From NCBI RefSeq assembly GCF_009831415.1, contig NZ_CP043727.1:1-64000 (forward strand): 64,000 nucleotides of DNA. The letters are read 5' to 3'. The stretch is from Yersinia canariae (GTDB lineage Bacteria > Pseudomonadota > Gammaproteobacteria > Enterobacterales > Enterobacteriaceae). The notes under the pieces were generated by a model. That model made no database searches, had not been told where the DNA came from, and was given only the letters and a program-made list of their open reading frames with translations. The first letter of the stretch is position 1. The number at the start of each line of letters is the position of its first letter. Both the position numbers and the translations under genes were made by a program. Below, one piece after another: positions 37,258-46,811 of this stretch.

Positions 37258-37478
37258 ACTTATATCTCCCGGATTTGTCATAGTCGTCGTCGTGGAACGA
37301 TTACCGTGTATTACTGAGGTTTATGGTGCTCTGGCATTTTTGCCGGTAAAAACTTCTTGTTTCAACAAACAGTTGTTTCTAAAACCTTTTACCTGCAAGT
37401 GTGCATCAGTCAAAACAGCAAACTTGTCACTTTTTATTTCGTACTGTTATTCGCGCTGGCTATTCATGCTAAAATACA

Positions 37479-37497
37479 TTGCGAAATCTATGCCAAC
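37479..37497 (-). promoter_or_regulatory. Sigma-54 promoter of glnA (glnAp2)
   Basis: On the minus strand TTGGCATAGATTTCGCA carries GG (-24) and GC (-12) in the right phase, with TTGGCA at 37496-37491 and TTTCGC at 37486-37481. It closely resembles E. coli glnAp2 and leaves a leader of about 210 bases before the glnA ATG. Confidence 0.9.
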
Positions 37498-37568
37498 TTT
37501 CCAAATCCCCCATTTATGCCATATCATGGGGGTCTGCTGATATTCAGTATGCACCAGGATAGTTATAT

Positions 37569-37585
37569 TGCACTATTTTGGTGCT
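37569..37585. promoter_or_regulatory. NtrC-binding site, proximal
   Basis: TGCACTATTTTGGTGCT fits the NtrC consensus TGCACYnnnnTGGTGCA and is almost the E. coli glnA enhancer sequence. It lies about 75-90 bases upstream of the -24 element. Confidence 0.88.
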
Positions 37586-37600
37586 TCATTTGCGCCGTTG

Positions 37601-37617
37601 GGCACTGTATTGGTGCA
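37601..37617. promoter_or_regulatory. NtrC-binding site, distal
   Basis: GGCACTGTATTGGTGCA is a second NtrC-type dyad, centred 32 bases (three helical turns) from the first. The pair would allow cooperative NtrC binding on one DNA face, as at E. coli glnAp2. Confidence 0.88.
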
Positions 37618-37771
37618 GAAAGGGGCCGGGAGGCTATTTTTGCACCGTGAAAGGGATCACAAACACACCGCCGTTAGGTTGTTTATAAGAGAAGTTTGTG
37701 ATCTTGTTTAGTCCCTCGCCTAATACGTGTACAATAGCGCGCTATTTCTAAATGCCTGAGGCAAAAAAGCT

Positions 37772-39595
37772 GTGATCGAGAATCTGCGTAACATCGCCAT
37801 TATTGCGCACGTTGACCATGGGAAAACTACCCTGGTTGATAAGTTGCTACAACAATCTGGTACTTTCGGTGAACGTACTGAAGCAACTGAACGTGTAATG
37901 GACTCCAACGATTTGGAGAAAGAGCGTGGGATAACTATCCTCGCAAAAAATACTGCCATTAAATGGAAAGACTACCGCATCAACATCGTGGATACTCCAG
38001 GACACGCCGATTTCGGTGGTGAAGTTGAGCGTGTAATGTCTATGGTTGACTCTGTGCTGTTGGTCGTCGACGCAATGGATGGCCCGATGCCGCAGACCCG
38101 TTTCGTGACCAAAAAAGCTTTTGCTAATGGTCTGAAACCAATCGTGGTAATCAACAAAGTTGACCGTCCGGGCGCACGTCCTGACTGGGTTGTGGATCAG
38201 GTGTTTGACCTGTTCGTCAACCTGGATGCAACTGACGAACAACTGGACTTCCCTATCATTTATGCATCTGCATTGATGGGTATCGCGGGTGAAGACCACA
38301 ATGATATGGCGGCAGACATGACTCCGTTGTATCAAGCTATCGTTGACCATGTATCTGCGCCACAAGTTGAGCTTGAAGCGCCGTTCCAGATGCAGATCTC
38401 TCAGCTGGATTACAACAACTATGTTGGTGTTATCGGCATCGGTCGTATCAAACGCGGTAAAGTTAAGCCAAACCAGCAAGTCACTATCATTGATAGCGAA
38501 GGCAAGACGCGTAACGGTAAAGTGGGTAAAGTTCTGACTCACATGGGTCTGGAGCGTATCGAAGCTACCGAGGCTGAAGCTGGCGACATCGTGGCTATCA
38601 CCGGTCTGGGTGAGTTGAACATCTCTGACACTATCTGTGACGTTAATGCTGTTGAAGCATTGCCAGCACTGTCTGTTGATGAACCAACCGTTACTATGTA
38701 TTTCTGCGTTAACACCTCTCCGTTCTGTGGTAAAGAAGGTAAGTACGTGACTTCACGTCAAATTCTTGACCGCCTGAACAAAGAGCTGATTCATAACGTA
38801 GCATTGCGTGTTGAAGAAACTGAAGATTCTGATGCGTTCCGCGTATCTGGCCGTGGTGAACTTCACCTGTCGGTTCTGATCGAAAACATGCGTCGCGAAG
38901 GTTTCGAACTGGCTGTATCTCGTCCTAAAGTTATCAACCGTGTTATCGACGGCCGCAATCAAGAACCATTTGAAAGCGTAACTTTGGATATCGAAGAACA
39001 GCACCAGGGCGCAGTAATGCAAGCCATGGGTGAGCGTAAAGGTGACGTGAAGGACATGGTTCCGGACGGCAAAGGTCGTATTCGTCTGGATTATATGATC
39101 CCAAGCCGTGGCCTGATTGGCTTCCGTACTGAATTCATGACCATGACTTCAGGTACTGGCCTGCTGTACTCCACATTCAGTCATTATGATGATGTGCGTC
39201 CAGGCGAGATCGGCCAACGTCAAAATGGCGTACTGATTTCTAACGGTCAGGGCAAAGCTGTTGCGTTCGCATTGTTCAAACTGCAAGACCGCGGCAAGCT
39301 GTTCATCGGTCATGGTACTGAAGTGTATGAAGGCCAGATTATCGGTATTCACTCACGTTCTAACGACCTGACTGTAAACTGCCTGACAGGTAAGCAGCTG
39401 ACCAACATGCGTGCATCCGGTACTGACGAAGCAACCACTCTGGTTCCTTTCCTGAAGAAAACTCTGGAACAGGCTCTGGAATTCATCGATGACGATGAAT
39501 TGGTCGAAGTTACCCCGCTGTCGATTCGTATCCGTAAGCGTCATTTGACGGAAAACGATCGTAAGCGTGCAGGTCGTGGTCCTAAAGAAGGTTAA
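37772..39595 (+). CDS. typA: BipA (TypA), ribosome-associated GTPase
   Basis: A 607-residue translational GTPase, E. coli having 607. It starts at GTG 37772, giving [21 protein letters not shown]1 is [10 protein letters not shown]2 lies in [11 protein letters not shown]3 is DTPGHADF, G4 is [11 protein letters not shown]-like domains III and V and a BipA-specific C-terminal domain follow. In E. coli it aids 50S assembly at low temperature and stress adaptation. A candidate -10 TACAAT is at 37730-37735, divergent from glnA. A short hairpin AGGGCG/CGCCCT at 39620-39637 follows the stop. Confidence 0.98.
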   Translation: MIENLRNIAIIAHVDHGKTTLVDKLLQQSGTFGERTEATERVMDSNDLEKERGITILAKNTAIKWKDYRINIVDTPGHADFGGEVERVMSMVDSVLLVVDAMDGPMPQTRFVTKKAFANGLKPIVVINKVDRPGARPDWVVDQVFDLFVNLDATDEQLDFPIIYASALMGIAGEDHNDMAADMTPLYQAIVDHVSAPQVELEAPFQMQISQLDYNNYVGVIGIGRIKRGKVKPNQQVTIIDSEGKTRNGKVGKVLTHMGLERIEATEAEAGDIVAITGLGELNISDTICDVNAVEALPALSVDEPTVTMYFCVNTSPFCGKEGKYVTSRQILDRLNKELIHNVALRVEETEDSDAFRVSGRGELHLSVLIENMRREGFELAVSRPKVINRVIDGRNQEPFESVTLDIEEQHQGAVMQAMGERKGDVKDMVPDGKGRIRLDYMIPSRGLIGFRTEFMTMTSGTGLLYSTFSHYDDVRPGEIGQRQNGVLISNGQGKAVAFALFKLQDRGKLFIGHGTEVYEGQIIGIHSRSNDLTVNCLTGKQLTNMRASGTDEATTLVPFLKKTLEQALEFIDDDELVEVTPLSIRIRKRHLTENDRKRAGRGPKEG

Positions 39596-39619
39596 TTCTT
39601 CTTGGTTCTACTGATACTT

Positions 39620-39637
39620 AGGGCGTTTAATGCGCCC
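39620..39637 (+). terminator. Possible typA terminator hairpin
   Basis: AGGGCG (39620-39625) pairs with CGCCCT (39633-39638) just after typA. The following bases are only weakly T-rich, so termination efficiency is uncertain. Confidence 0.5.
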
Positions 39638-39800
39638 TGAGTTCCTTTACCGCCCTCCTGTAACTTGAAACCTGTTTGTTCTATTTACTTCCTGTAAAAA
39701 TATTATTTTTCCTGACCGACCCCTCCTTTTTCTTCCTCTCTCTGTTCAGTGTTCTTTTTTCCCGTTACAGTAAAACTCACCATCTAATTGGGAGAGCGTC

Positions 39801-40388
39801 ATGCTGTATATCTTTGATCTAGGGAATGTGATTGTTGATATCGACTTCAAACGCGTGTTGGGTGTCTGGAGTAAATTAAGCAGTGTTCCGTTAGCGACAT
39901 TGAGTGAGCGCTTTACGATGGGAGAGGTCTTCCAGCAGCATGAGCGCGGTGAAATCAGTGATGAGGATTTTGCCCGCCAACTCAGTGATGAAATGGGGTT
40001 ATCACTGAGTTTTGAGCAGTTTGCTGAAGGTTGGCAGGCGGTTTTTGTGGCTTTACGTCCCGAAGTTATCGCGATCATGCAAAAATTACGGGCTGAAGGG
40101 CACCGCGTGGTGGTGCTGTCTAATACTAACCGCCTACATTGCAATTATTGGCCACAGCATTACCCCGAGGTTGCTGCTGCTGCGGATCATATGTATCTGT
40201 CCCAAGATTTGGGGATGCGCAAACCTGAAGCCAGAATTTATCAACATGTGCTGAGTGCGGAAAATATTCCAGCGGAACACGCTGTATTCTTTGATGATGT
40301 CGAGGCGAATATAGTTGCAGCCAGAATAGAGGGCATTACTGGCATACATGTCACTGACCGAAAGGTTATTCCTGATTATTTTTCCTGA
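39801..40388 (+). CDS. yihX: YihX, HAD-family sugar phosphatase
   Basis: A 195-residue HAD phosphatase; E. coli YihX (199) hydrolyses alpha-D-glucose 1-phosphate. Motif I is FDLGNVIVDIDF, where the first Asp is nucleophile. Motif II is VVVLSNTN, motif III the Lys in GMRKPEARIY, and motif IV VFFDDVEAN. A helical cap sits at about 15-90. GGGAG before ATG 39801 is a good ribosome-binding site. A perfect 10-bp hairpin at 40411-40442 separates it from yihY. Confidence 0.94.
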   Translation: MLYIFDLGNVIVDIDFKRVLGVWSKLSSVPLATLSERFTMGEVFQQHERGEISDEDFARQLSDEMGLSLSFEQFAEGWQAVFVALRPEVIAIMQKLRAEGHRVVVLSNTNRLHCNYWPQHYPEVAAAADHMYLSQDLGMRKPEARIYQHVLSAENIPAEHAVFFDDVEANIVAARIEGITGIHVTDRKVIPDYFS

Positions 40389-40410
40389 TAAGTTCTTACT
40401 CCAGACGTTA

Positions 40411-40442
40411 ATGGGTTAGCCTTAAACATCACGCTAACCCAT
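40411..40442 (+). terminator. yihX-yihY intergenic hairpin
   Basis: ATGGGTTAGC (40411-40420) pairs perfectly with GCTAACCCAT (40433-40442). There is no T run after it, so it may be an mRNA-stabilising or partial terminator structure instead of a full stop. Confidence 0.5.
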
Positions 40443-40480
40443 AACAAAGCCTAATTACCCGTATTGGCTGAGAGATAAAC

Positions 40481-41365
40481 ATGGCGAGTTTTCTGCGTTT
40501 TCGCTCACTTGCACCTCTAAAACCCAGTATTACGTTCGGGCGAATGCTATATACCCGAATAGATAAAGATGGGTTAACAATGCTAGCTGGGCATTTGGCC
40601 TATGTATCATTACTTTCTCTAGTGCCTTTAGTCACGGTGATTTTTGCCCTGTTTGCTGCTTTTCCGATGTTTGCCGATATCAGCATAAAATTGAAAGCCT
40701 TCATATTTGCCAATTTTATGCCCGCAACTGGCGATATTATTCAAAATTACCTTGAGCAATTTGTCGCGAACTCAAACCGTATGACGGTTGTGGGCACTTG
40801 CGGTTTAATTGTGACCGCACTACTGCTGATTTACTCCGTCGATAGCGTGCTCAATATTATCTGGCGCAGTAAAGTTCACCGGTCACTGGTGTTTTCATTT
40901 GCTGTTTATTGGATGGTACTGACATTAGGGCCGATTCTCGTCGGGGCCAGTATGGTTATTAGTTCATATCTGCTGTCATTGCAGTGGCTGGCAAATGCCC
41001 AAGTCGACAGTATGATTGACGAAACTCTGCGGCTATTCCCGTTACTGATTTCTTGGGTTTCATTTTGGCTATTGTACAGTGTGGTGCCGACGGTTAGGGT
41101 GCCCGCCCGAGATGCAGTTATTGGCGCGCTCGTTGCCGCCCTGCTTTTTGAGTTGGGTAAGAAAGGATTCACAATGTATATCACGCTGTTTCCATCTTAC
41201 CAGTTGATTTACGGGGTGTTGGCCGTTATCCCGATTTTATTCCTCTGGGTTTACTGGAGCTGGTGCATTGTATTGTTGGGTGCGGAAATCACTGTCACCT
41301 TGGGTGAATATCGCGCACAACGGCATGCCATAAGTGCAGATAAAGGCCAAAGTCAGGAGATGTAA
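40481..41365 (+). CDS. yihY: YihY, BrkB-family inner-membrane protein
   Basis: A 294-residue integral membrane protein of the YihY/BrkB family, E. coli YihY being 290. About six helices are visible, in blocks around 40-65, 90-125, 140-165, 180-205, 215-235 and 245-275. The family segments [19 protein letters not shown] and [20 protein letters not shown] are present. The name BrkB came from Bordetella serum resistance, but E. coli YihY is not an RNase BN as once thought and its function is open. dtd begins 6 bases after its stop. Confidence 0.93.
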   Translation: MASFLRFRSLAPLKPSITFGRMLYTRIDKDGLTMLAGHLAYVSLLSLVPLVTVIFALFAAFPMFADISIKLKAFIFANFMPATGDIIQNYLEQFVANSNRMTVVGTCGLIVTALLLIYSVDSVLNIIWRSKVHRSLVFSFAVYWMVLTLGPILVGASMVISSYLLSLQWLANAQVDSMIDETLRLFPLLISWVSFWLLYSVVPTVRVPARDAVIGALVAALLFELGKKGFTMYITLFPSYQLIYGVLAVIPILFLWVYWSWCIVLLGAEITVTLGEYRAQRHAISADKGQSQEM

Positions 41366-41371
41366 GGCATT

Positions 41372-41809
41372 ATGATTGCGTTGATTCAACGGGCGCTCAG
41401 CGCCAATGTCGTGGTTGATGGGAATGTTGTAGGTGAAATAGGCCCTGGGTTGTTGATATTGCTCGGCGTCGAGCAAGACGATTCTGAGCAGAAAGCACAA
41501 CGGCTATGTGAAAAGGTCTTGGGGTACCGAATTTTTGGTGATGAGAATGACAAAATGAATCTGAATGTCCAGCAGGCGGGGGGCAGTGTGCTGGTGGTTT
41601 CACAATTTACACTTGTTGCCGATACCCAAAAGGGCATGAGACCGGGCTTTTCCCGTGGGGCTGTTCCCGCAGAAGCTGACCGGCTTTATCAGTATTTTGT
41701 TGCTCAATGCCGCGAGCGTGGTGTAAAAACTGAAACGGGATTATTTGCAGCGGATATGAAAGTTAGTTTGGTAAACGATGGCCCAGTGACGTTCTGGTTA
41801 CAAGTATAG
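41372..41809 (+). CDS. dtd: D-aminoacyl-tRNA deacylase Dtd
   Basis: A 145-residue homodimeric deacylase that hydrolyses D-aminoacyl-tRNA and mischarged Gly-tRNA(Ala). The chiral-proofreading Gly-cisPro motif lies in [15 protein letters not shown] sequence at the C terminus, here [12 protein letters not shown], and the substrate-site [18 protein letters not shown] (about 79-96) is intact. Length equals E. coli Dtd. It lies between yihY and fabY in conserved order, probably cotranscribed with them. Confidence 0.97.
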   Translation: MIALIQRALSANVVVDGNVVGEIGPGLLILLGVEQDDSEQKAQRLCEKVLGYRIFGDENDKMNLNVQQAGGSVLVVSQFTLVADTQKGMRPGFSRGAVPAEADRLYQYFVAQCRERGVKTETGLFAADMKVSLVNDGPVTFWLQV

Positions 41810-41882
41810 AGACAAAGATATCACCCAAAGCTGAGGGTTATGACATAGATTTCATTGATAATTTTAAAGAGAGAATGCTCCT

Positions 41883-42806
41883 ATGTACCACTTGCGCGTG
41901 CCCACAACAGAACAAGAACTTAAAGATTATTATCAATTCCGTTGGGAAATGTTACGCAAGCCGCTGCATCAACCGATAGGTTCTGAAAAAGATGCTTATG
42001 ACGCGATGGCGCATCACCAAATGGTGGTGGATGAGCAAGGCAAACCTGTCGCGATTGGCCGTTTATACATCAATGCTGATAATGAGGCCGCAATTCGTTT
42101 TCTGGCGGTAGACCCATCAGTTCGCGCAAAGGGATTAGGGACGTTAGTCGCGATGACGCTAGAATCTGTCGCGCGCCAAGAAGGTGTAAAGCGGGTGGTG
42201 TGTAGCGCCCGTGAAGACGCCGTCGACTTTTTCGCTAAATTAGGTTTTGTTAGTCAGGGGGAAATTACTGCCCCGCAGACAACACCTGTTCGTCATTTCT
42301 TAATGATTAAACCAGTTGTCACCATGGATGATATTCTGCATCGTCCTGATTGGTGTGGCCAATTGCAGCAAGCTTGGTATGACCATATTCCCCTTAGCGA
42401 AAAAATGGGGGTGCGTATCAGCCAATATACTGGTCAGCGCTTTGTGACAACGATGCCAGAAGCGGGTAATCAGAATCCTCACCATACCTTATTCGCCGGC
42501 AGCCTTTTCTCGTTAGCAACGCTGACGGGCTGGGGGCTGATTTGGTTATTACTTCGCGAGCGCCATTTAGGCGGCACCATCATTCTTGCTGATGCCCATA
42601 TTCGCTACAGCGCCCCTGTTACTGGGCGACCAAGAGCCGTTGCAGAGCTAAGCTCACTCAGTGGTGATCTGGATAGATTGGCTCGTGGCCGCCGTGCCAG
42701 AGTTCAGCTAGATGTGAACTTATTCGGTGATGAGGATGCCGGCGCGGTATTCTCAGGAACCTACATGGTCTTGCCCGTCGATGCGGGGAGTGATGGCGTT
42801 AACTAA
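41883..42806 (+). CDS. fabY: FabY (YiiD), acetyltransferase-thioesterase fusion
   Basis: A 307-residue two-domain protein; E. coli YiiD/FabY is about 329. The N-terminal GNAT acetyltransferase domain (about 1-140) shows the acetyl-CoA loop [15 protein letters not shown]. The C-terminal hot-dog YiiD_C domain (about 155-300) has the [19 protein letters not shown] segment. In E. coli it has been implicated in initiating fatty-acid synthesis in the absence of FabH. GAGAGAATGCTCCT precedes ATG 41883. This is the last gene of the E. coli-like block before synteny breaks. Confidence 0.9.
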   Translation: MYHLRVPTTEQELKDYYQFRWEMLRKPLHQPIGSEKDAYDAMAHHQMVVDEQGKPVAIGRLYINADNEAAIRFLAVDPSVRAKGLGTLVAMTLESVARQEGVKRVVCSAREDAVDFFAKLGFVSQGEITAPQTTPVRHFLMIKPVVTMDDILHRPDWCGQLQQAWYDHIPLSEKMGVRISQYTGQRFVTTMPEAGNQNPHHTLFAGSLFSLATLTGWGLIWLLLRERHLGGTIILADAHIRYSAPVTGRPRAVAELSSLSGDLDRLARGRRARVQLDVNLFGDEDAGAVFSGTYMVLPVDAGSDGVN

Positions 42807-43245
42807 TTTTTATCTTGCCCGTTCGTTGATGAACAATGAGCGGGTGACTTGATGAATGATTATTGCAGCATTTAAAGCTTCAGCAGGTAATAATGTTCTT
42901 AAATAGACTTGGATTGTCAGTAATATATATTTTATATTTGAAAATATAACTTAGGCAATGTAATTTTCACATTCTATATAATAACGAATTTCTTTCTTAA
43001 ATTGTTTCTCAATTAACGCCCTTACTTTTCTTGTATATTCATCGCGATATTACCCTGTGGTAAATAGAGTAAATTCTACACTAGACGATACCGAGAAATC
43101 GTTATTTAATCCGTTATCACTCTCTAGTGATTTTTTGATATATTCATAATTGTGATTTCTTCGATTGTTATTAATAATGTTATTTGATTATCAGTTTATA
43201 AAATTGAGTGATATCTATAACATTTATAAAGTAGGGAGAATAAAG
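42807..43245. other. AT-rich intergenic region, synteny junction
   Basis: A 439-base gap with strongly biased AT composition. No ORF with a convincing start is present. It precedes the Ner-like/PAS-LuxR cassette and must hold its promoter. The next genes beyond that cassette belong to a different region of the E. coli map, so this gap is part of a rearrangement boundary. Confidence 0.5.
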
Positions 43246-43509
43246 GTGAATAAAGATTGGCACAGACAAGAAATCTTGGCCGCCATACGTAAAAAGAAAG
43301 GCTCTCTTTCTGCCTTATCAAGGGAGAGCGGGTTATCTCCGGGCACACTTTCTAATGCGCTGACACGCCCATGGCCAAAGGGTGAAATGATTATTGCAGA
43401 AGCTATTGGTATTACTCCGCAAGAAATATGGCCCAGTAGATTTATTGATTATAGCGGATGTAGCATTATTAGAGGGATAAGGAAAATCAAACCAGGGAGA
43501 GAGATATAA
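43246..43509 (+). CDS. Ner-like (Nlp/SfsB) DNA-binding protein
   Basis: An 87-residue helix-turn-helix protein of the Ner/Nlp (HTH_35) family, known from phage Mu Ner and E. coli SfsB. The core DWHRQEILAAIRKKKGSL, then LSRESGLSPGTLSNAL and RPWPKGEMIIAEAIGI, and the PQEIWPSRF end all match that family. I start it at GTG 43246 because GGGAG lies 8-13 bases before; the longer ATG start at 43165 has no good ribosome-binding site. Its stop TAA overlaps the next ATG (TAATG), implying translational coupling to the PAS-LuxR genes it may control. Confidence 0.85.
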   Translation: MNKDWHRQEILAAIRKKKGSLSALSRESGLSPGTLSNALTRPWPKGEMIIAEAIGITPQEIWPSRFIDYSGCSIIRGIRKIKPGREI

Positions 43510-44195
43510 TGGATTCGGCACTTTTAAAATCACTGAAAATGCTAATAAGGTTTTGGGAACATAGCTCTGAACCTTGGGCAGTAAAAGATAACCAGTCAAG
43601 GTATGTTTATACAAATAATAGAGTGCACAGGTTATTAGCATTACCGAATAAATTTAGCATGGAAGGGCGATTAGATGGCGAACTTCCTTCACCAATATCA
43701 GAGTTTCAAGTTGAATTTCAAGAGCATGACCGCAAGGTAGAATTATTGCAAGACCGCATAACATCGGTTGAAATACATGCATGGGATGGGCGTTCATATT
43801 TTCAGCCATACTTTGTTGATAAATATCCACTTATAGATGAAAACGGAATTTCTCAAGGGGTCATTTGTCATGGCCGGCCAGTAGAAGATATAATATTAAC
43901 GCATTTAAATAAGATAAAAGTGCCAACATCACTTATTTTTACTCCCCCATCTGATCTCTTTTCGAAACGAGAATGGGAGGTGCTGTTTTATGTTATACAT
44001 TCATTCTCAAGTGCCGAAATTGCCAAAAAACTCCACTTATCATCCAGAACAGTCTGTAACATCATTCAAAAAATATATAATAAAACGGGGGTTGCCAGTA
44101 AGCGTCAGGTAATAGAATATTGTTATGAAAACAAGATCAATAATTACATCCCACAGAGCTTTTTTGAGTATTCAGGTTCTTTTCCATTAATTTAA
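43509..44195 (+). CDS. PAS-LuxR family regulator, paralogue 1
   Basis: A 228-residue LuxR-type regulator without an acyl-homoserine-lactone domain. The N-terminal PAS-like domain (about 10-125) opens SSEPWAVKDNQSRYVYTNN. The C-terminal GerE helix-turn-helix (about 150-210) has FSKREWEVLFYVIHSFSSAE and the recognition region LSSRTVCNIIQKIY, close to canonical LuxR SxRTV. It resembles PAS4-LuxR solos described in Photorhabdus and Yersinia enterocolitica. AT-rich codon use differs from neighbours. It shares roughly 70% identity, by eye, with the next gene. Ligand and targets are unknown. Confidence 0.85.
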   Translation: MDSALLKSLKMLIRFWEHSSEPWAVKDNQSRYVYTNNRVHRLLALPNKFSMEGRLDGELPSPISEFQVEFQEHDRKVELLQDRITSVEIHAWDGRSYFQPYFVDKYPLIDENGISQGVICHGRPVEDIILTHLNKIKVPTSLIFTPPSDLFSKREWEVLFYVIHSFSSAEIAKKLHLSSRTVCNIIQKIYNKTGVASKRQVIEYCYENKINNYIPQSFFEYSGSFPLI

Positions 44196-44223
44196 ATTAA
44201 GTGAAATTTAACTGGAGAATATA

Positions 44224-44910
44224 ATGAATAAACACTTAAAGGATTCACTGGAGATACTCATAAGATTTTGGGAGGGAAGCTCAGAGCCTTGGGGAATAAA
44301 AGATAAACAGTCGCGTATTGTCTATGGAAATAATAGATTTAATAAATTATTAGCATTGCCTGATAAATATTGTGTCGAAGGGCGTCTTGATGGTGAGCTT
44401 CCGACACCTATAGCAGAGTTTCAGACCGAATTTCAGGCCCATGACCGTAAGGTGGAGTTATTACAGGAACGTATAACATCGGTTGAAATACATGCATGGG
44501 ATGGGCTTTCATATTTAAAACCTAATTTTTGTGATAAATATCCACTAATAGATGAGAATGGTATATCTCAGGGTGTTATTTTTCATGTTAGACCAGTGGA
44601 AGACATTATACTTTCGCGATTAAGTAAGATAAAAGCACCAACATCACTTATTTTTACCCCCCCATCTGACCTATTTTCAAAGAGAGAATGGGAAGTGTTG
44701 TTTTATATTTTACATTCATTCTCAAGTAAAGAGATTGCGAAAAAACTCCTCCTATCAACTGGATCTGTTTGTAATATCACACAAATTATATATAGGAAAG
44801 TCGGTGTTTCCAGCAAGCAGCAGATAGTTGATTATTGCTATGAAAATAAAATCAATAATTATGTGCCGCAAAGTTTCTTCGAATATTCTAAGTCTTTCCC
44901 CCTTATGTAG
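44224..44910 (+). CDS. PAS-LuxR family regulator, paralogue 2
   Basis: A 228-residue tandem copy of the preceding regulator, same length and domain order. The PAS segment SSEPWGIKDKQSRIVYGNN and the central HDRKVELLQERITSVEIHAW block are strongly conserved between the two. The helix-turn-helix differs where it should touch DNA: LSTGSVCNITQIIY here against LSSRTVCNIIQKIY in copy 1, so targets may differ. AACTGGAGAATATA before ATG 44224 provides its own ribosome-binding site. A hairpin terminator follows at 44923-44955. Confidence 0.85.
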   Translation: MNKHLKDSLEILIRFWEGSSEPWGIKDKQSRIVYGNNRFNKLLALPDKYCVEGRLDGELPTPIAEFQTEFQAHDRKVELLQERITSVEIHAWDGLSYLKPNFCDKYPLIDENGISQGVIFHVRPVEDIILSRLSKIKAPTSLIFTPPSDLFSKREWEVLFYILHSFSSKEIAKKLLLSTGSVCNITQIIYRKVGVSSKQQIVDYCYENKINNYVPQSFFEYSKSFPLM

Positions 44911-44922
44911 AGGAATTGCTTA

Positions 44923-44964
44923 CGCCGGTGACGTTAAAACTTCACGTCATCGGCGATTTGTGTT
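44923..44964. terminator. Terminator between PAS-LuxR cassette and yicH
   Basis: CGCCGGTGACGT (44923-44934) pairs with ACGTCATCGGCG (44944-44955) with a single G-T wobble. It lies between the convergent PAS-LuxR genes and yicH and is followed by ATTTGTGTT on the plus strand. Confidence 0.75.
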
Positions 44965-45006
44965 CAATGTCATTGTTAACCACTTGATAAGCGCGGCGCA
45001 TGCCCC

Positions 45007-46716
45007 TTACTGGCCTGCTACGCTGCGCACCTCGCCATGTTGCATCATTTGATTAACTTGTTGTCCATGGCTGTCAGTGGCTTGCAGAGAGCCATTAATG
45101 GTGGGTTTCAATGGCTTATCTGCTGCCATATGACCTTTTATCTGCAGTTTCAGATTACCCAACCCTTGTAGTGGTAATGCTGGCCATCCCCAATTTTGTA
45201 AAATATTAAGGTCAACGGAGCGGCCGGTCAGATCAAGGGATAAGGCTCGGGCTGGGGTTTGGTCAATCGTTGCAGTGGCTTCCAGCAACCCCTCGGCGGT
45301 GAAAGCACTTAAATCACTAAATGTAATTTGTTGCTCATTAGCGCTCAACGCTAATGATGGACGGCGAACATCATTTTTATTAAAGGTCGCATTCCCGGCA
45401 TTCAGCATTAATGAGCCAGACCACATTCCCCACTGATGATTTTTGGCTAGCAGTAAATTAGTCCCTGCGGCATCCAGTGACGTAATTTGGAAGGGAAAGT
45501 CAGGGCTAATATCAATTAATAAGTTACGGTTAGCACTCAACTTACTGACATAGACCTCGGACAACCAGTTTGGCAGAGTTTGCTGCCATTGCTGCTTCCA
45601 GTCGGCGGGGAGGGTATAAACCAGAGCCACCAATGTCAGCTCATCAAGCTGTAGGCGGTGAGTATCACGCGCCCAGTTCCCTTGGGTTCTTAACAGGCCA
45701 TCCTGCCAGCGAGTGGAGAATTGATTAATGGCTACCCCTGCTGGTGACAATGTAAATGTCGCGATGGGGTCAATCAGATGAATATTACCTTTAATAATAT
45801 CACCGGCATTAAGGGATAACTCGCCATCATCACTTTGCCAATCACCTTGCTTAAACGTGATATTTTTAAGTGTCAGATCTAAGTCATTAAATGCCCAGTT
45901 TTTCCCTTCAACACGCGCATCAATTAAATCAAAGCGCTTCAGCGTGATGGGGGGAAGTTGTAAAAATGTATCCCAGACGTCTTCTAAAGTTGCTGCTGTT
46001 TGCAGGCGGATATTACTCAGGCGCAGGCGGTCAATCAACCAACTGCCATCGGCGGATTGGCTGGCATTACCCGTCAGTTCCCCTTGCGCAAGGTCAGCCC
46101 CGAAGTTATTAAAAGTAAAGGTCTTTTTCTGGATTGAGCCCTGCAGATACAGCTTTTGGGCTGTAATGCCATTAATGGTCAATGAGCCAGCACTGAACTG
46201 GAATTGGGCATTTTCACCCAAACTATTACCCGGCAATGATTGCCAAGGGATGAGCCCACCATTGACTTGTTGGCCCGTCACTTTCCACTGACCCGCCGTA
46301 TTTTGCGGCTCAATGGTGGTATTCAGCGCCATATTGGTCAGCCTCAACGTATCAGCCTGCAAGGGGAGCGGTGATGCGCTGTTATTGAGAGTTAAGCTCC
46401 CATTTTGCAAATTAAGGCTAAGAAAATGGCGAGGTTCGGTCAGTTGTCGCCAGCTCAGACCTAACACCGCTTGCTGGGCAATAAGAAACGCGGGTTGATT
46501 GGCCCGGCCTAGCAAAACATCAGTGATACTGATTTGCCCAGGTTGTGACCATGAGTGATCTACTTTCCCCAGAGAGAGGCGATATTCGCTGTTATCACTG
46601 ACCCAATGGCTTAGCCAACCGGCAGCCCAACGGGTCTGAAGCAGTACGTAGCACAGCACTATCGACAGCACCAGTAGCAGTAATAACGTTAGCAGCACTT
46701 TCCCGAGAAATTTCAT
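45007..46716 (-). CDS. yicH: YicH, AsmA-family envelope protein
   Basis: A 569-residue AsmA-like protein, the same length as E. coli YicH. A single N-terminal membrane anchor (MKFLGKVLLTLLLLLVLSIV) is followed by a long periplasmic beta-rich region with an N-terminal chorein-like AsmA motif and C-terminal AsmA_2 domain. AsmA-like proteins are implicated in lipid transport between membranes; YicH's own role is not settled. I start it at ATG 46716, which gives the conserved MKFLGK; the longer frame from 46788 adds an N-terminal extension without support. xanP lies upstream on the same strand. Confidence 0.9.
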   Translation of the reverse strand: MKFLGKVLLTLLLLLVLSIVLCYVLLQTRWAAGWLSHWVSDNSEYRLSLGKVDHSWSQPGQISITDVLLGRANQPAFLIAQQAVLGLSWRQLTEPRHFLSLNLQNGSLTLNNSASPLPLQADTLRLTNMALNTTIEPQNTAGQWKVTGQQVNGGLIPWQSLPGNSLGENAQFQFSAGSLTINGITAQKLYLQGSIQKKTFTFNNFGADLAQGELTGNASQSADGSWLIDRLRLSNIRLQTAATLEDVWDTFLQLPPITLKRFDLIDARVEGKNWAFNDLDLTLKNITFKQGDWQSDDGELSLNAGDIIKGNIHLIDPIATFTLSPAGVAINQFSTRWQDGLLRTQGNWARDTHRLQLDELTLVALVYTLPADWKQQWQQTLPNWLSEVYVSKLSANRNLLIDISPDFPFQITSLDAAGTNLLLAKNHQWGMWSGSLMLNAGNATFNKNDVRRPSLALSANEQQITFSDLSAFTAEGLLEATATIDQTPARALSLDLTGRSVDLNILQNWGWPALPLQGLGNLKLQIKGHMAADKPLKPTINGSLQATDSHGQQVNQMMQHGEVRSVAGQ

Positions 46717-46811
46717 CCGGTTTTTCCACACCTGTCTGTATACGGAACCCTGTTTATGCCGCAAATTGTCCATTAGCTCAATAGACAATCAGTTATCAGG
46801 GCATAAAAAAA

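Noticed and set aside
37160-37650. Open frames upstream of glnA on the plus strand (up to 126 codons)
   Set aside because: They overlap glnA antisense, the sigma-54 promoter and the NtrC sites, and have no recognisable domain.
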